A DNA stretch of 64,000 nucleotides. It comes from Nostoc sp. FACHB-110 (lineage in GTDB: Bacteria; Cyanobacteriota; Cyanobacteriia; Cyanobacteriales; Nostocaceae). The notes under the pieces are model-generated. The model was not told where the DNA came from, ran no database searches, and saw only the letters and a list, made by a program, of their open reading frames with translations. Below, one piece after another: positions 45,086 through 54,875 of the stretch. The DNA lies in assembly GCF_014697425.1 (NCBI RefSeq), contig NZ_JACJRU010000002.1:124001-188000 (forward strand), given 5' to 3'. The number at the start of each line of letters is the position of its first letter. Positions within the stretch are counted from its first letter, which is position 1. A program made the position numbers and the translations under genes.

Positions 45086-45799
45086 ATGACAAGAATTAAC
45101 GGATTTATTGGTCGCCGTAACTTTTTGAAATTTGCCGGGACAGGCAGTTTAGCGATCGCAGCTACAGCGATTGGTGGTAGGCTGATAGGTAATATCCAAC
45201 AAACTGCGATCGCTGATGTTCATCCAGCCAATCCAAATCCAGTTAACCCCACTCAGGCTTTAAAACTTTTGCTGGATGGTAATCAAAGATTCAGCCAATA
45301 CAAACGCCAACATCCGCATCAATCTTTAGCACGTTTACAATTAGTCGCCAAAGCACAGTACCCTTTTGCAGCTATTTTAGGCTGTGCCGACTCTAGAGTC
45401 CCGGCGGAAATTATTTTCGACCAAGGGCTAGGAGATTTATTTGTTGTGCGCGTCGCTGGTAATGTCGCCAGCGATATGGCGATAGGTAGCTTGGAATATA
45501 CAACAGCCGTACTCGGTACACAGATGATTGTCGTGTTGGGTCATACAAAATGCGGTGCTGTAGCCGCTGCGGTCAAAAACGAACCTCTGCCTGGTAAAAT
45601 TAGAGATATTGCCGCAAGCATCAAACCTGCATTAATTCACTCAAATTCCAGCGATTTTGTGATTGCTAATATTAAATATCAGGCACAAGAATTACAAAAA
45701 AATTCACAAATCTTAGCTAAATTGCAACAAGCAGGCAAACTCAAGATTGTTAGTGCTTGTTACGACATTGACACAGGTAAAGTTAATTTAGTTAATTGA
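45086..45799 (+). CDS. Beta-carbonic anhydrase with Tat signal (copy 1)
   Basis: A 237-residue zinc enzyme interconverting CO2 and bicarbonate. The N-terminus carries a twin-arginine signal (GRRNFLKFAGTGS) followed by a hydrophobic stretch, so it is probably exported to the periplasm. Zinc ligands are in GCADSRVPAE and GHTKCGA. It resembles EcaB-type external beta carbonic anhydrases. The start at 45086 places the Tat motif near the N-terminus as expected. A close paralogue follows about 410 bases later. Confidence 0.9.
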   Translation: MTRINGFIGRRNFLKFAGTGSLAIAATAIGGRLIGNIQQTAIADVHPANPNPVNPTQALKLLLDGNQRFSQYKRQHPHQSLARLQLVAKAQYPFAAILGCADSRVPAEIIFDQGLGDLFVVRVAGNVASDMAIGSLEYTTAVLGTQMIVVLGHTKCGAVAAAVKNEPLPGKIRDIAASIKPALIHSNSSDFVIANIKYQAQELQKNSQILAKLQQAGKLKIVSACYDIDTGKVNLVN

Positions 45800-46209
45800 T
45801 TTTTATTTTATATGTAGGACTTATATTGGATTTTTGGAAAAAAATACAGTACATTCAAAGGCAATCTTGCTTACTCCCAGCTTGTACTGATAATTTCCCA
45901 AGTAAAACCGGATTCCTAATCAAATTTCTTGAGTTGGAATTTGCTCTAAACTTTTATTCCAACCATAGAGTAAACCCATACTTAACCATATTATTCTTAT
46001 ATATAAGTTTATTGTAAGTGTGATCCACCATTCTGATATATTTCAATCAATGACAAAGATTTAATATTTCTAAGTTGCATTTATAAATTAATTTTTGCCT
46101 TAAAGACAAAGTATGCTACACAGCGATCGCGCTTTAAGATAGCAAAAATTAAATTTATTTTGAGCTAGAGCAACTTAGGCTCAATATACTTTTGGGAGTG
46201 AGGAGAATA
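45800..46209. other. Intergenic region between the two carbonic anhydrase genes
   Basis: About 410 AT-rich bases. A 73-codon open frame begins at 45796, but its composition is not protein-like. A HIP1 octamer lies near 46122. Nothing else is seen. Confidence 0.5.
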
Positions 46210-46965
46210 ATGAGCAGAATTAATGGATTTGCTGGCCGACGCAATTTCTTAAAATTAGCTGGTATAGGCAGTGTTGCTATTGGTGCAAGTGCGGCTAGCG
46301 GAGTTGTTTTGCAAGGAGAACAAGCTATTGCCCAAAAACCATCTAATAGTAATACTAATACAGAGAAAAAACCCCCATCACCTAAACCAGTAGATCCGCA
46401 AGCAGCTTTACAAAGAATCTTAGAAGGAAATAAAAGATTTGTTGATGGAAAGCGACTTAACCCTAACCAATCAAGTTTGCGTTTACAAGAAACTGCTGTA
46501 GCTCAGTATCCTTTTGCTTCTATACTAGGCTGTGCTGACTCTAGAGTCCCGGCGGAAATTGTTTTCGACCAAGGACTAGGAGATTTATTTGTTGTACGTG
46601 TCGCTGGTAATGTTGCCAGCCAAACAGCTATTGGTAGTTTAGAATTTGCCACATCTGTACTAGGTTCACAGCTAATTGTAGTTGTAGGTCATGCAAAATG
46701 TGGTGCAGTTTCAGCAGCAATTCAAAATGCTCCGCTTCCAGGAAGAATAGGCGTTTTTGTAGAAGAAATTAAACCAGCCGTAGAATCGGTGAGATACAAA
46801 ACAGGTAATTTAGAAGAAAATTCCATTATTGCTAATGTGCAATATCAAGTAGCAAGATTAACAGAAAGCTCGACAATTTTAAAAGGCCTAATTAAAGAAG
46901 GTAAGCTGAAGATAGTTGGTGGACGTTACGACTTAGCTACAGGCAAATTTACATTAGTAACTTGA
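46210..46965 (+). CDS. Beta-carbonic anhydrase with Tat signal (copy 2)
   Basis: A 251-residue paralogue of the preceding enzyme. The Tat signal GRRNFLKLAGIGS, the cysteine/aspartate/arginine motif GCADSRVPAEIVF and GHAKCGA are all kept, and a Pro/Lys-rich linker (about residues 45-60) is longer here. GAGGAG before ATG 46210 decides the start. The pair probably arose by tandem duplication; nucleotide identity is highest around the zinc site. Confidence 0.92.
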   Translation: MSRINGFAGRRNFLKLAGIGSVAIGASAASGVVLQGEQAIAQKPSNSNTNTEKKPPSPKPVDPQAALQRILEGNKRFVDGKRLNPNQSSLRLQETAVAQYPFASILGCADSRVPAEIVFDQGLGDLFVVRVAGNVASQTAIGSLEFATSVLGSQLIVVVGHAKCGAVSAAIQNAPLPGRIGVFVEEIKPAVESVRYKTGNLEENSIIANVQYQVARLTESSTILKGLIKEGKLKIVGGRYDLATGKFTLVT

Positions 46966-46986
46966 GAGTATGTTTTAAAAGTTTTG

Positions 46987-47110
46987 GGCGAATATAATTC
47001 GCTACTACACAAACAAAGTCCGCACTTCGACAAGCTCAGTGACCACCTGCGCGGACTAATGAAAAATCAAGAGTTCTGAACCCACGAAGGTGGGTTTTGT
47101 CTGTGTAGCC
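46987..47110. repeat. Dispersed MITE-like element of Nostocales type
   Basis: About 124 bp that begin GAATATAATTCGCTACTACA and end with GGGTTTTGTCTGTGTAGCC. The ends form imperfect inverted repeats (GCTACTACACAAAC against TTTTGTCTGTGTAGC), and the interior has GTCCGC...GCGGAC and AACCCAC-GAAG-GTGGGTT hairpins. I recognise this pattern from intergenic DNA of other Nostoc-type genomes. A GGGTTCCCCGACT motif follows at 47128-47152 and recurs near 53218. Confidence 0.7.
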
Positions 47111-47421
47111 AAGCCATTGCGTTGGGCGGGTTCCCCGACTCCCTCAATGGCGCGCGATTTCTAATCGCCAAGGAAAGTAATAAATTAGACTTTTAAAACA
47201 ACCTCTGAGATGTCAAGGCCTTGTGATTGCAAAAGAATCTAGAATTCCGAATAGTGTATTCTGAATGAATAAGTGGGGGAAAAGACCCCCACTTAATTCA
47301 TCCGCCACTGCATACAAAATTTATACTTAATTTTGACTCCTGACTCCTAAATTATATTTAATTAGCAATATAGTGAAATAAAGCAATTAATATCTTTGAT
47401 TGAAAAGCCGAGTCGGAATTT

Positions 47422-47898
47422 TTGAATACAGCAGTTATAAATATCCTCCCAGAACATATCCAAATCATTCGCAGCCACGCCCAAAGCACCTACCCGAACG
47501 AATGCTGCGGAATCATTCTGGGCTATCTAGATAATCACACCAAAACAGTTGTAGAAATTATTCCTACAGAAAATGCGTGGCGTGCGGAGTCCGAGAACTT
47601 TGCCAATAACGCAACTCAATACAGCGAAAAAAGCAGATATGCGATCGCACCCCAAGATATGTTACAAATCCAAAAAGCAGCACGGGATAAATCATTAAAC
47701 ATAATTGGAATTTATCATTCCCATCCTGATAACCCTGCTATCCCTTCCGAATGCGATCGCCAGTATGCTTGGCCAGAATACTCGTATATAATAGTTTCCG
47801 TTCAAAATGGTAAAGCAGGTGAACTCCTAAGTTGGAGTCTTGATGACCATCATCAGTTTCAACCAGAGACAATCGATACCATAAACTTAGCTACTTAA
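47422..47898 (+). CDS. M67-family JAMM metallopeptidase
   Basis: A 158-residue zinc peptidase with a complete JAMM motif: E27 in NECCGIILG, then HSHP with S and D spaced in HSHPDNPAIPSECDRQ. Bacterial members (such as Mycobacterium Mec) cleave sulfur carrier or ubiquitin-like protein conjugates. The start is a TTG at 47422, since no in-frame ATG is near. It lies 62 bases before an E1-like adenylyltransferase with a rhodanese domain, so the two probably act together. Confidence 0.93.
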   Translation: MNTAVINILPEHIQIIRSHAQSTYPNECCGIILGYLDNHTKTVVEIIPTENAWRAESENFANNATQYSEKSRYAIAPQDMLQIQKAARDKSLNIIGIYHSHPDNPAIPSECDRQYAWPEYSYIIVSVQNGKAGELLSWSLDDHHQFQPETIDTINLAT

Positions 47899-47960
47899 GT
47901 TAAATAAAGACATCATTTTTCGATAGGATTAATGATCCGTTCGTCAACAGCAAAACTGCT

Positions 47961-49133
47961 ATGTTAAATCCCAACCTGGAAGAAATCCAGCTGACTAAAG
48001 ACGACTACGAACGTTACTCCCGCCACCTGATTTTGCCAGAAGTCGGGGTAGACGGACAAAAACGCTTAAAAGCCGCCAGTGTATTGTGTATTGGTACAGG
48101 CGGTTTAGGTGCGCCACTGCTGTTATATCTAGCGGCAGCAGGTATTGGACGCATTGGTATTGTGGATTTTGATGTTGTTGATACTTCTAACCTGCAACGT
48201 CAAGTGATTCATGGTACTTCTTGGGTAGGTAAACCCAAAATTGAATCCGCAAAAAACCGCATTCACGAAATTAACCCCCATTGTCAGGTAGATTTATACG
48301 AAACTCGTTTGAGTTCCGAAAACGCCCTCGATATTATTAGACCTTACGATATCGTCGTAGATGGGACTGATAACTTCCCCACCAGATATCTAGTCAACGA
48401 TGCTTGTGTGTTGCTGAACAAGCCCAACGTCTACGGTTCAATTTTCCGCTTTGAAGGCCAAGCAACCGTATTTAACTACGAAGGCGGCCCCAACTACCGC
48501 GACTTATACCCAGAACCACCACCACCAGGGATGGTTCCTTCCTGTGCAGAAGGTGGCGTATTAGGGATTTTGCCAGGAATTATTGGTGTCATCCAAGCAA
48601 CGGAAACTGTCAAAATCATCCTCGGCAACGGCAACACTTTAAGTGGACGACTGTTGCTGTACAATGCCTTAGACATGAAATTCCGGGAGTTGAAACTGCG
48701 TCCCAACCCCATTCGCCCAGTCATTGAAAAGCTGATAGACTACGAACAATTCTGCGGTATTCCCCAAGCTAAAGCAGAAGAAGCAAAACAGCAGCAAGAA
48801 ATTGCAGAAATGACCGTGACAGAGTTAAAAGCATTGCTAGATAGTGGTGCTAAAGATTTTGTCTTGTTGGATGTGCGTAACCCTCACGAATACGACATTG
48901 CCAAGATTCCTGGTGCGGTTTTAATCCCGTTACCAGACATCGAAAATGGTGATGGCGTAGCCAAAGTCAAGGAATTACTCAACGGTCATCGTTTGATTGC
49001 TCATTGTAAGATGGGCGGACGTTCTGCCAAAGCCCTCAACATCCTCAAAGATGCAGGTATTACGGGTACAAACGTCAAAGGCGGTATCACCGCTTGGAGT
49101 CGAGAAGTTGATCCTTCCGTTCCTGAATACTAA
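47961..49133 (+). CDS. MoeB/MoeZ-like adenylyltransferase-rhodanese fusion
   Basis: A 390-residue E1-like enzyme that adenylates the C-terminus of a sulfur carrier protein and then transfers sulfur from its rhodanese domain. The N-terminal ThiF domain has GTGGLGAPLLLYLAAAGIG, DFDVVDTSNLQRQV and VDGTDNFPTRY; the rhodanese domain (about residues 280-390) has the active-site loop AHCKMGGRSAKAL. The four-cysteine zinc site of many MoeB/Uba4 proteins is absent. Its place beside a JAMM peptidase recalls the moeZ-mec gene neighbourhood. No sulfur carrier gene is seen next to it. Confidence 0.93.
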   Translation: MLNPNLEEIQLTKDDYERYSRHLILPEVGVDGQKRLKAASVLCIGTGGLGAPLLLYLAAAGIGRIGIVDFDVVDTSNLQRQVIHGTSWVGKPKIESAKNRIHEINPHCQVDLYETRLSSENALDIIRPYDIVVDGTDNFPTRYLVNDACVLLNKPNVYGSIFRFEGQATVFNYEGGPNYRDLYPEPPPPGMVPSCAEGGVLGILPGIIGVIQATETVKIILGNGNTLSGRLLLYNALDMKFRELKLRPNPIRPVIEKLIDYEQFCGIPQAKAEEAKQQQEIAEMTVTELKALLDSGAKDFVLLDVRNPHEYDIAKIPGAVLIPLPDIENGDGVAKVKELLNGHRLIAHCKMGGRSAKALNILKDAGITGTNVKGGITAWSREVDPSVPEY

Positions 49134-49268
49134 AGAATAACTACAAATGACGCACAGAAGACTGGGAAGTAATCAAATTGCTTCCCATTTTTCTTTTAAT
49201 ACCATTTCCCGAAAATCCTGATGTTTTTAATCCTATCTCCCTGCGACCCATTTGTATCAACGTAAAAA

Positions 49269-49292
49269 AAGGTGGGACGGAAAGCCCACCTT
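49269..49292 (-). terminator. Intrinsic terminator between moeZ-like gene and tktA
   Basis: AAGGTGGG pairs with CCCACCTT over an 8-base loop. Read on the minus strand it is followed by TTTTTTT, so it terminates tktA, about 30 bases past its stop. It may also stop plus-strand transcription of the adenylyltransferase gene. Confidence 0.8.
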
Positions 49293-49323
49293 GCAAGAAT
49301 CTTAAAATAAGATGCTGTTGTTA

Positions 49324-51336
49324 TTAGCCCAACAATTGTTTAGCCTTAGCTAATACGTTATCAACGCTAAAGCCAAATTTCTCTAAACAAACGCCACCAG
49401 GCGCAGAAGCACCAAAGCGGTCAATGGTGACAGTATCGCCTTCAGTACCAATGTACTTGTGCCAGCCGAAGCTAGAAGCTGCTTCTACAGCTAAACGCTT
49501 GGTGACAGCTTTCGGTAGAACTGATTCTTTGTAAGCTGTGTCTTGTGCTTCAAATAAATCCCAAGCAGGTAAGGAAACTACACGTACTTTCTTACCTTCA
49601 GCTGTGAGTTTCTCGGCGGCGGTGACAGCAAGGCTCAATTCTGAACCAGTACCAATGATGATTAAATCTGGTGTACCGTCAGAATCGACAACAGTGTATC
49701 CCCCCTTCGCCACATTCTCAATTGATGTACCTGCCAAGTTGGGGACATTTTGACGGGTGAAAGCTAATAAAGTTGGATTATTGTTCTTAGCTCTTTCAAT
49801 TGCTACTTTATAAGCACCAGAGGTTTCGTTACCGTCGGCGGGGCGAATCACGGTTAAGTTAGGAATCGCGCGCAATGAAGCCAAGGTTTCGATTGGTTGG
49901 TGGGTGGGGCCGTCTTCACCTTGACCGATGGAGTCGTGGGTCATTACCCAAATTACCCCAGCTTGAGACAAGGCAGATAGGCGGATAGCTGCCCGCATAT
50001 AGTCGGTGAAGATTAAGAAGGTCGCACCGTAAGGAATTAAGCCGGAACTATGCAGGGCAATACCATTACAAATTGCGCCCATTGCGTGTTCGCGTACACC
50101 AAAGTGGATGTTGGGGTTTTGGTATTGTCCTTTTTGGAAGTCGCCTTTACCTTTAATTTCGGTGAGGTTGGAGTGGGTTAAGTCAGCAGAACCACCAATC
50201 AGTTCTGGTAAAACTGCTGCTAATTTGTTGAGGCAGGTTTCTGAGTGCTTCCGGGTGGGAACGCCTTTGTCTTCTGGAGTGTAGGTAGGTAGTACCTGAT
50301 CCCAACCATCAGCTAGTTTGCCACTGAGGTAACGCTCAAACTCAGCTGCTTCTTGAGGATACTTAGCTGTATAGTCAGCAAATGCCTTGTTCCAATCAGC
50401 TTCGTAGCCTGCACCGCGTTCTACTGCTTTGCGGGTATGGTTCAGAGCATCTTGAGGAACTACGAATGGTTCGTGTTCCCAATTTAAGTTTTCGCGGGTT
50501 AATTTGACTTCATCTCCACCCAAAGCTGCACCGTGAATACCAGCAGTGTTAGCCTTATTGGGTGAACCGTAACCAATGGTAGTTGTCACCTTAATTAAGG
50601 ATGGTTTGTCGGTGACAGCTTTAGCTGCTTCAATCGCTTTGTGGATTGCGTCTAAATCGGTGTTGCCATCTTCGACGTGAAGAACGTGCCAGCCATAAGC
50701 TTCAAAACGCTTAGAAACATCTTCAGTGAATGCTACATCTGTAGAGCCATCAATAGAGATGTGGTTGTCGTCGTAGAGAGCGATGAGTTTACCTAATCCC
50801 AAGTGTCCAGCAAGGGAGGCTGCTTCGCCAGAAACGCCTTCCATGTTGCAACCATCACCGAGAATGACATAGGTATAATGGTCAACAATCTTGGCATCGG
50901 GTTTGTTGAACTTAGCTGCAAGATGGGCTTCTGCTATGGCTATACCAACGCCATTGGCAATTCCTTGTCCTAAAGGCCCGGTGGTAACTTCAACTCCAGG
51001 AGTCATGAAGTTTTCTGGGTGTCCGGGAGTTTTCGATTCCCATTGACGGAATTGTTTGATATCTTCGATGCTTACACTGTCGTAGCCTGTCAGGTAAAGC
51101 AGAGCATACTGCAACATTGAACCATGACCAGCAGACAAAATAAAACGATCGCGGTTGAACCACTTAGGATTTTTCGGGTTATGCCGGATGAAACGATCCC
51201 ATAGCACAAAAGCCATTGGAGCAGCGCCCATCGGCAGCCCTGGGTGTCCCGATTTTGCCTTTTCTATAGCATCAACAGCCAAGAAGCGGATTGAGTTAAT
51301 ACAAAGTTCTTCGAGGGATTGGGTTGCAACAGCCAT
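49324..51336 (-). CDS. tktA: Transketolase
   Basis: A 670-residue thiamine-diphosphate enzyme of the Calvin cycle and pentose phosphate pathway. The N-terminal PP domain has [18 protein letters not shown] and the TPP motif GDGCNMEG...; the Pyr domain has FGVREHAMG and [16 protein letters not shown]; the C-terminal domain has the conserved SFGWHKYIG. It begins MAVATQS at 51336. It is downstream of fabF on the same strand, separated by about 415 bases with repeats. Confidence 0.97.
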   Translation of the reverse strand: MAVATQSLEELCINSIRFLAVDAIEKAKSGHPGLPMGAAPMAFVLWDRFIRHNPKNPKWFNRDRFILSAGHGSMLQYALLYLTGYDSVSIEDIKQFRQWESKTPGHPENFMTPGVEVTTGPLGQGIANGVGIAIAEAHLAAKFNKPDAKIVDHYTYVILGDGCNMEGVSGEAASLAGHLGLGKLIALYDDNHISIDGSTDVAFTEDVSKRFEAYGWHVLHVEDGNTDLDAIHKAIEAAKAVTDKPSLIKVTTTIGYGSPNKANTAGIHGAALGGDEVKLTRENLNWEHEPFVVPQDALNHTRKAVERGAGYEADWNKAFADYTAKYPQEAAEFERYLSGKLADGWDQVLPTYTPEDKGVPTRKHSETCLNKLAAVLPELIGGSADLTHSNLTEIKGKGDFQKGQYQNPNIHFGVREHAMGAICNGIALHSSGLIPYGATFLIFTDYMRAAIRLSALSQAGVIWVMTHDSIGQGEDGPTHQPIETLASLRAIPNLTVIRPADGNETSGAYKVAIERAKNNNPTLLAFTRQNVPNLAGTSIENVAKGGYTVVDSDGTPDLIIIGTGSELSLAVTAAEKLTAEGKKVRVVSLPAWDLFEAQDTAYKESVLPKAVTKRLAVEAASSFGWHKYIGTEGDTVTIDRFGASAPGGVCLEKFGFSVDNVLAKAKQLLG

Positions 51337-51403
51337 AATAAGATTGTTTTTAACGACGGGTTAGCACTCTTCGAGCTTCTTTTTCATTTACCGGGGTTTT
51401 TTT

Positions 51404-51431
51404 ACAGTTAACAGTTCACAGTTCACAGTTA
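51404..51431. repeat. Heptanucleotide tandem repeat (ACAGTTC/ACAGTTA)
   Basis: Four heptads (ACAGTTA, ACAGTTC, ACAGTTC, ACAGTTA) in the 415-base gap upstream of tktA, which otherwise shows no gene and only a TTAGCACTC half-site near 51362. Confidence 0.85.
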
Positions 51432-51752
51432 TCAAGATAGAATTTACTATTGCTTATAACTGAATTACTGATAACTTATTACTGACTGGGATTCCCCTAC
51501 AGTATTCTCATCATCCCATTCTCGATTGTCTATGGACAAGCGAGATTTTCTGAGTTTTTGGTAATTAATCAAGCTGAGAATTTGGTTATGCTGAACCCTA
51601 GGTTCAGCTGGGAATGATATCTATGATACTTTTGTGTGGCTGATTTCAGCATAACCAATAAAAATTAGTCCCAAGGTAATCAACTTTCACTACTGGGCTG
51701 GAAAGAAAGAAAAAGGCTAGGGACTAGAGATTTGACTCAGCACTCAGCACTT

Positions 51753-53003
51753 TTATTGGTACTTTTTAAAGGCTAAGGTGACGTTATGTCCACCAAAGCC
51801 GAAGGAGTTAGAAAGGGCCACTGCGATGTTTTGGGTGCGGCTGGTGTGTGGAACATAATCTAAATCACACTCAGCATCAGGATTTTCGAGATTAATTGTC
51901 GGAGGAATTTGACTGTTGGCGATCGCTAGTACTGTGGCTACTGCTTCAATACCACCAGAACCACCTAACAAATGACCTGTCATTGACTTAGTAGAGCTAA
52001 CTGCTATTTTATAAGCATGGTCGCCCAATGCTTTTTTAATTGCTGAAGTTTCGTTAGAGTCGTTAGCTGGGGTACTAGTACCATGAGCATTGATGTAGGT
52101 TACTTGTTCTGGCGTAACTTCTCCATCCTTGAGTGCTAATTGAATCGCTCTAGCTGCACCTTCACCACCAGGGACGGGAGAGGTAATGTGGTAAGCATCA
52201 CAGGTCATGCCATAGCCAACGATTTCGGCATAAATCCGCGCACCGCGACTTAGGGCGTGTTGTAGCTCTTCTAAGATTAAGATTCCCCCACCTTCACCCA
52301 TGACAAATCCATCGCGATCGCGGTCAAAGGGACGGCAAGCATGAGTCGGATCGTCATTGCGAAAAGACAGGGCTTTACAAGCGGCAAACCCAGCTACAGA
52401 TAAGGGTGTAATTGCTGCTTCACAGCCACCGCAAATCATGGCTTGGGCGTAGCCTCCTTGGATGAGGCGAAAAGCATCGCCGATGGCATTGGAACCTGCG
52501 GCGCAAGCGGTAACAGTACAGTTATTAGGCCCTTTAGCACCTGTATGGATTGCTGTGAGTCCGGCTGCCATATTGGCAATCATCATCGGAATCATAAAGG
52601 GACTACAGCGATCAGGCCCACGGTTCAGGTAGACTATTTGCTGGTCTTCTAATACCTTAATGCCACCAACTCCAGAACCAATAATTACCCCTATTTGTTC
52701 GGCATTTAGCTCATTAATCACCAAGTTCGCATCAGCCAGTGCTTGTTTTGCGGCTGCAACCCCGAATTGCGAAAACCGATCCATGCGCTTGGCTTCTTTG
52801 CGCTCTAGATACTCATGTGGATCGAAGTTTTTTACTTCACCAGCAATGCGGCAATCGTGGCTGGACGCATCAAAATGTGTGATGTAATCAATGCCATTGC
52901 GTCCACTGATCAATCCTTCCCAATATTCTGCTGGTGTGTTGCCAATAGGTGTAATCGCGCCAACACCAGTGACCACAACGCGTTTACGTATAAAATCTGT
53001 CAT
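51753..53003 (-). CDS. fabF: 3-oxoacyl-ACP synthase II (FabF)
   Basis: A 416-residue condensing enzyme of fatty acid elongation. The catalytic triad is clear: the cysteine in TVTACAAGSNAI, and the histidines in INAHGTSTPAND and KSMTGHLLGGSG. The N-terminus VVVTGVGAITPIG is typical. It follows acpP on the same strand, with a 321-base gap containing dispersed repeats, and the two probably act in one pathway. Confidence 0.97.
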   Translation of the reverse strand: MTDFIRKRVVVTGVGAITPIGNTPAEYWEGLISGRNGIDYITHFDASSHDCRIAGEVKNFDPHEYLERKEAKRMDRFSQFGVAAAKQALADANLVINELNAEQIGVIIGSGVGGIKVLEDQQIVYLNRGPDRCSPFMIPMMIANMAAGLTAIHTGAKGPNNCTVTACAAGSNAIGDAFRLIQGGYAQAMICGGCEAAITPLSVAGFAACKALSFRNDDPTHACRPFDRDRDGFVMGEGGGILILEELQHALSRGARIYAEIVGYGMTCDAYHITSPVPGGEGAARAIQLALKDGEVTPEQVTYINAHGTSTPANDSNETSAIKKALGDHAYKIAVSSTKSMTGHLLGGSGGIEAVATVLAIANSQIPPTINLENPDAECDLDYVPHTSRTQNIAVALSNSFGFGGHNVTLAFKKYQ

Positions 53004-53324
53004 GACTCAGTTAAAGGTAGCGAGAAAGCTGCAAATTAGAGTGCTGAGTGCTGAGGAGCTAGTGCGTTGACGAGACAGAGCCATAGTATTATCACAGCGT
53101 CAAGCCTGACGGTATGGCTTCGCTGAGAGCGACGTAGGAGCGTCGGCAGTCTGGTCTTGGGGTTTGCCCCCAGGAGAACCAGCCACGCATGGTTTCCTGA
53201 CTTGAGGCTACTGTCGTCGGGTTCCCCGACTTCCTCAGTGGCGTTGCTGAGTGCTGAAAGTGAAAAAGATTCGCAAAAAAATTCTTGGCTACTCAGCACT
53301 AACTACTCAGCACTCAGCACTTTC
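53004..53324. repeat. Repeat-filled gap between acpP and fabF
   Basis: Heptads of the GTGCTGAGT family occur at both ends (about 53040-53055 and 53290-53320). The middle has inverted segments and the motif GGGTTCCCCGACTTCCTCA at about 53218-53243, shared with 47128-47152. An open frame across it (53036-53299) is repeat-derived and not a gene. Confidence 0.65.
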
Positions 53325-53576
53325 TTAAGCTGATGCGGCAACTTGATTGTTAATGTAATCAACCGCATCTTGGACTGTCAAAATTTTCTCAGCGGCTTCA
53401 TCAGGAATTTCGATCTCGAATTCTTCTTCAAAAGCCATAACTAGTTCCACTAGATCCAGGGAATCAGCACCCAAATCATCGATAAAATTGGATTTTGGCG
53501 TAATTTTTTCCTCATCCACACTGAGTTGATCGGCGACAGTTTTCTTGACCTTTTCAAAAGTTTCCGCTTGGCTCAT
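53325..53576 (-). CDS. acpP: Acyl carrier protein
   Basis: An 83-residue acidic carrier protein of fatty acid synthesis. The 4'-phosphopantetheine attachment serine lies in [18 protein letters not shown], the canonical DSL motif. The pI is low and length normal. It lies upstream of fabF on the same strand. Confidence 0.97.
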   Translation of the reverse strand: MSQAETFEKVKKTVADQLSVDEEKITPKSNFIDDLGADSLDLVELVMAFEEEFEIEIPDEAAEKILTVQDAVDYINNQVAASA

Positions 53577-53908
53577 AAAATAAAATTCCTTGACCAGTTG
53601 CTATTAGCCGCTCTTGATGAGTGACATGGTTTTGAGCATATACATCTTATCGGAAAGCGCGATCGCCCGTATACTACCGAAGTATTTTCTTCTCGAAAAC
53701 TTTTTCCCTAGCCCCCCAGGGTTAGATAAGGTAGTATGACAATTTTGGCGATCGCCTACACTGTATAAATGCTTCTACTTATTAATTGTTACTATTTTTT
53801 TGACTAATGTCCAAATAAATTCCTAGTTCTAAGTAGTGAGTGCTGAATGCTGAGTGTTCAGCAACTAGACTAGCCTCTAGTCTCTAACCCCTAGTCCCTT
53901 TTATTTTT
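53577..53908. other. Divergent intergenic region (acpP / HdrB-like gene)
   Basis: 332 bases. A HIP1 octamer lies near 53661. Heptads of the TGAGTGC and CTAGTCT types occupy roughly 53837-53900, directly before the HdrB-like ATG. The acpP promoter must be in the first 150 bases but is not obvious. Confidence 0.55.
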
Positions 53909-54814
53909 ATGATTACTCAAACGCTGAAATACGCTTATTTTCCAGGTTGCGTTGCCCAAGGGGCTTGTCGAGAACTGTATCAATCTACCCAAGCCCTCAC
54001 GCAAGCTTTAGGGATTGAATTGATTGAACTCAAAAAAGCTGCTTGCTGTGGCTCCGGCACGTTTAAAGAAGATTCTCAATTGTTGGAAGATACTGTTAAC
54101 GCCAGAAATATTGCTTTAGCAGAGTCCTTAAATCTTCCACTACTCACTCATTGTAGTACCTGTCAAGGTGTCATTGGTCATGTTAATGAACGCCTAAAAG
54201 ATTGCCAAAATAGCAATCCCACTTACGTTGACCAAGTAAATGGCTTACTCAAAAAAGAAGGTTGTTCGCCTTATCAAGGCAGTACAGAAGTAACACATTT
54301 GCTTTATGCTTTGGTCAAAGATTATGGCTTAGAGGAAATTAGCCAGCGCGTCACCCGCAAGTTAACCAATTTAAAATGTGCGGCTTTTTACGGTTGCTAT
54401 CTACTGCGTGGGCAAAAAACCATGCTATTAGATGATCCTTTCCAACCAGAAGCAATGGAAAATGTGTTTCGGGCTGTGGGTGCAACACCAATTTATTATC
54501 GTGGTCGCACGCAATGTTGTGGTTGGCCGTTGGCAAGTTACGCCACTAATGAATCTTTTAAAATGGCAGGAATTCACATTCAAGAAGCCATAGCAAATGG
54601 CGCTGATTGTTTAGTGACTCCTTGTCCTCTTTGCCATTTAAATTTAGATTCTCGTCAACCAGAGGTAGAAAAAGTAATTGGACAGAAGTTAGGCTTGCCT
54701 GTACTGCATTTACCACAGTTGATTGCTTTAGCACTAGGAATTAGTCCGAAAGAATTAGGATTAGAAAGACATATTGTTTCGACAAAACCAGTGTTAGAAA
54801 AATTAGGGCTATAA
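53909..54814 (+). CDS. HdrB-like CCG-domain protein
   Basis: A 301-residue protein of the heterodisulfide reductase subunit B family. Two cysteine-rich CCG modules are visible: YFPGCVAQGA with AACCGSG and CSTC, and FYGCYLLRG with TQCCGWPL and CPLCHLN. Such modules bind noncubane 4Fe-4S clusters in HdrB, or iron-sulfur sites in SdhE/GlpC-type proteins. In cyanobacteria the partner is uncertain; no hdrA, hdrC or sdh genes lie next to it. A strong terminator follows. Confidence 0.9.
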   Translation: MITQTLKYAYFPGCVAQGACRELYQSTQALTQALGIELIELKKAACCGSGTFKEDSQLLEDTVNARNIALAESLNLPLLTHCSTCQGVIGHVNERLKDCQNSNPTYVDQVNGLLKKEGCSPYQGSTEVTHLLYALVKDYGLEEISQRVTRKLTNLKCAAFYGCYLLRGQKTMLLDDPFQPEAMENVFRAVGATPIYYRGRTQCCGWPLASYATNESFKMAGIHIQEAIANGADCLVTPCPLCHLNLDSRQPEVEKVIGQKLGLPVLHLPQLIALALGISPKELGLERHIVSTKPVLEKLGL

Positions 54815-54839
54815 TTGGCAAATTGCTCATAAAAAATAC

Positions 54840-54875
54840 GCTCTCGCTACCATCAAAAACATAGGTAGCGAGAGC
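54840..54875 (+). terminator. Intrinsic terminator after the HdrB-like gene
   Basis: A perfect 12-bp stem (GCTCTCGCTACC with GGTAGCGAGAGC) around a 12-base loop, followed by TTTGTTT, 26 bases past the stop codon. Confidence 0.85.

Noticed and set aside
45796..46017. 73-codon frame after the first carbonic anhydrase
   Set aside because: No ribosome binding site, unusual composition, and it overlaps the stop of the real gene; no family resemblance.
51359..51385. TTAGCACTC upstream of tktA, as a CIRCE element
   Set aside because: Only one half-site is present; the GAGTGCTAA arm is missing, and tktA is not a usual HrcA target.
53036..53299. 87-codon frame between acpP and fabF
   Set aside because: The sequence is made of dispersed and heptad repeats; similar frames arise wherever these repeats occur.
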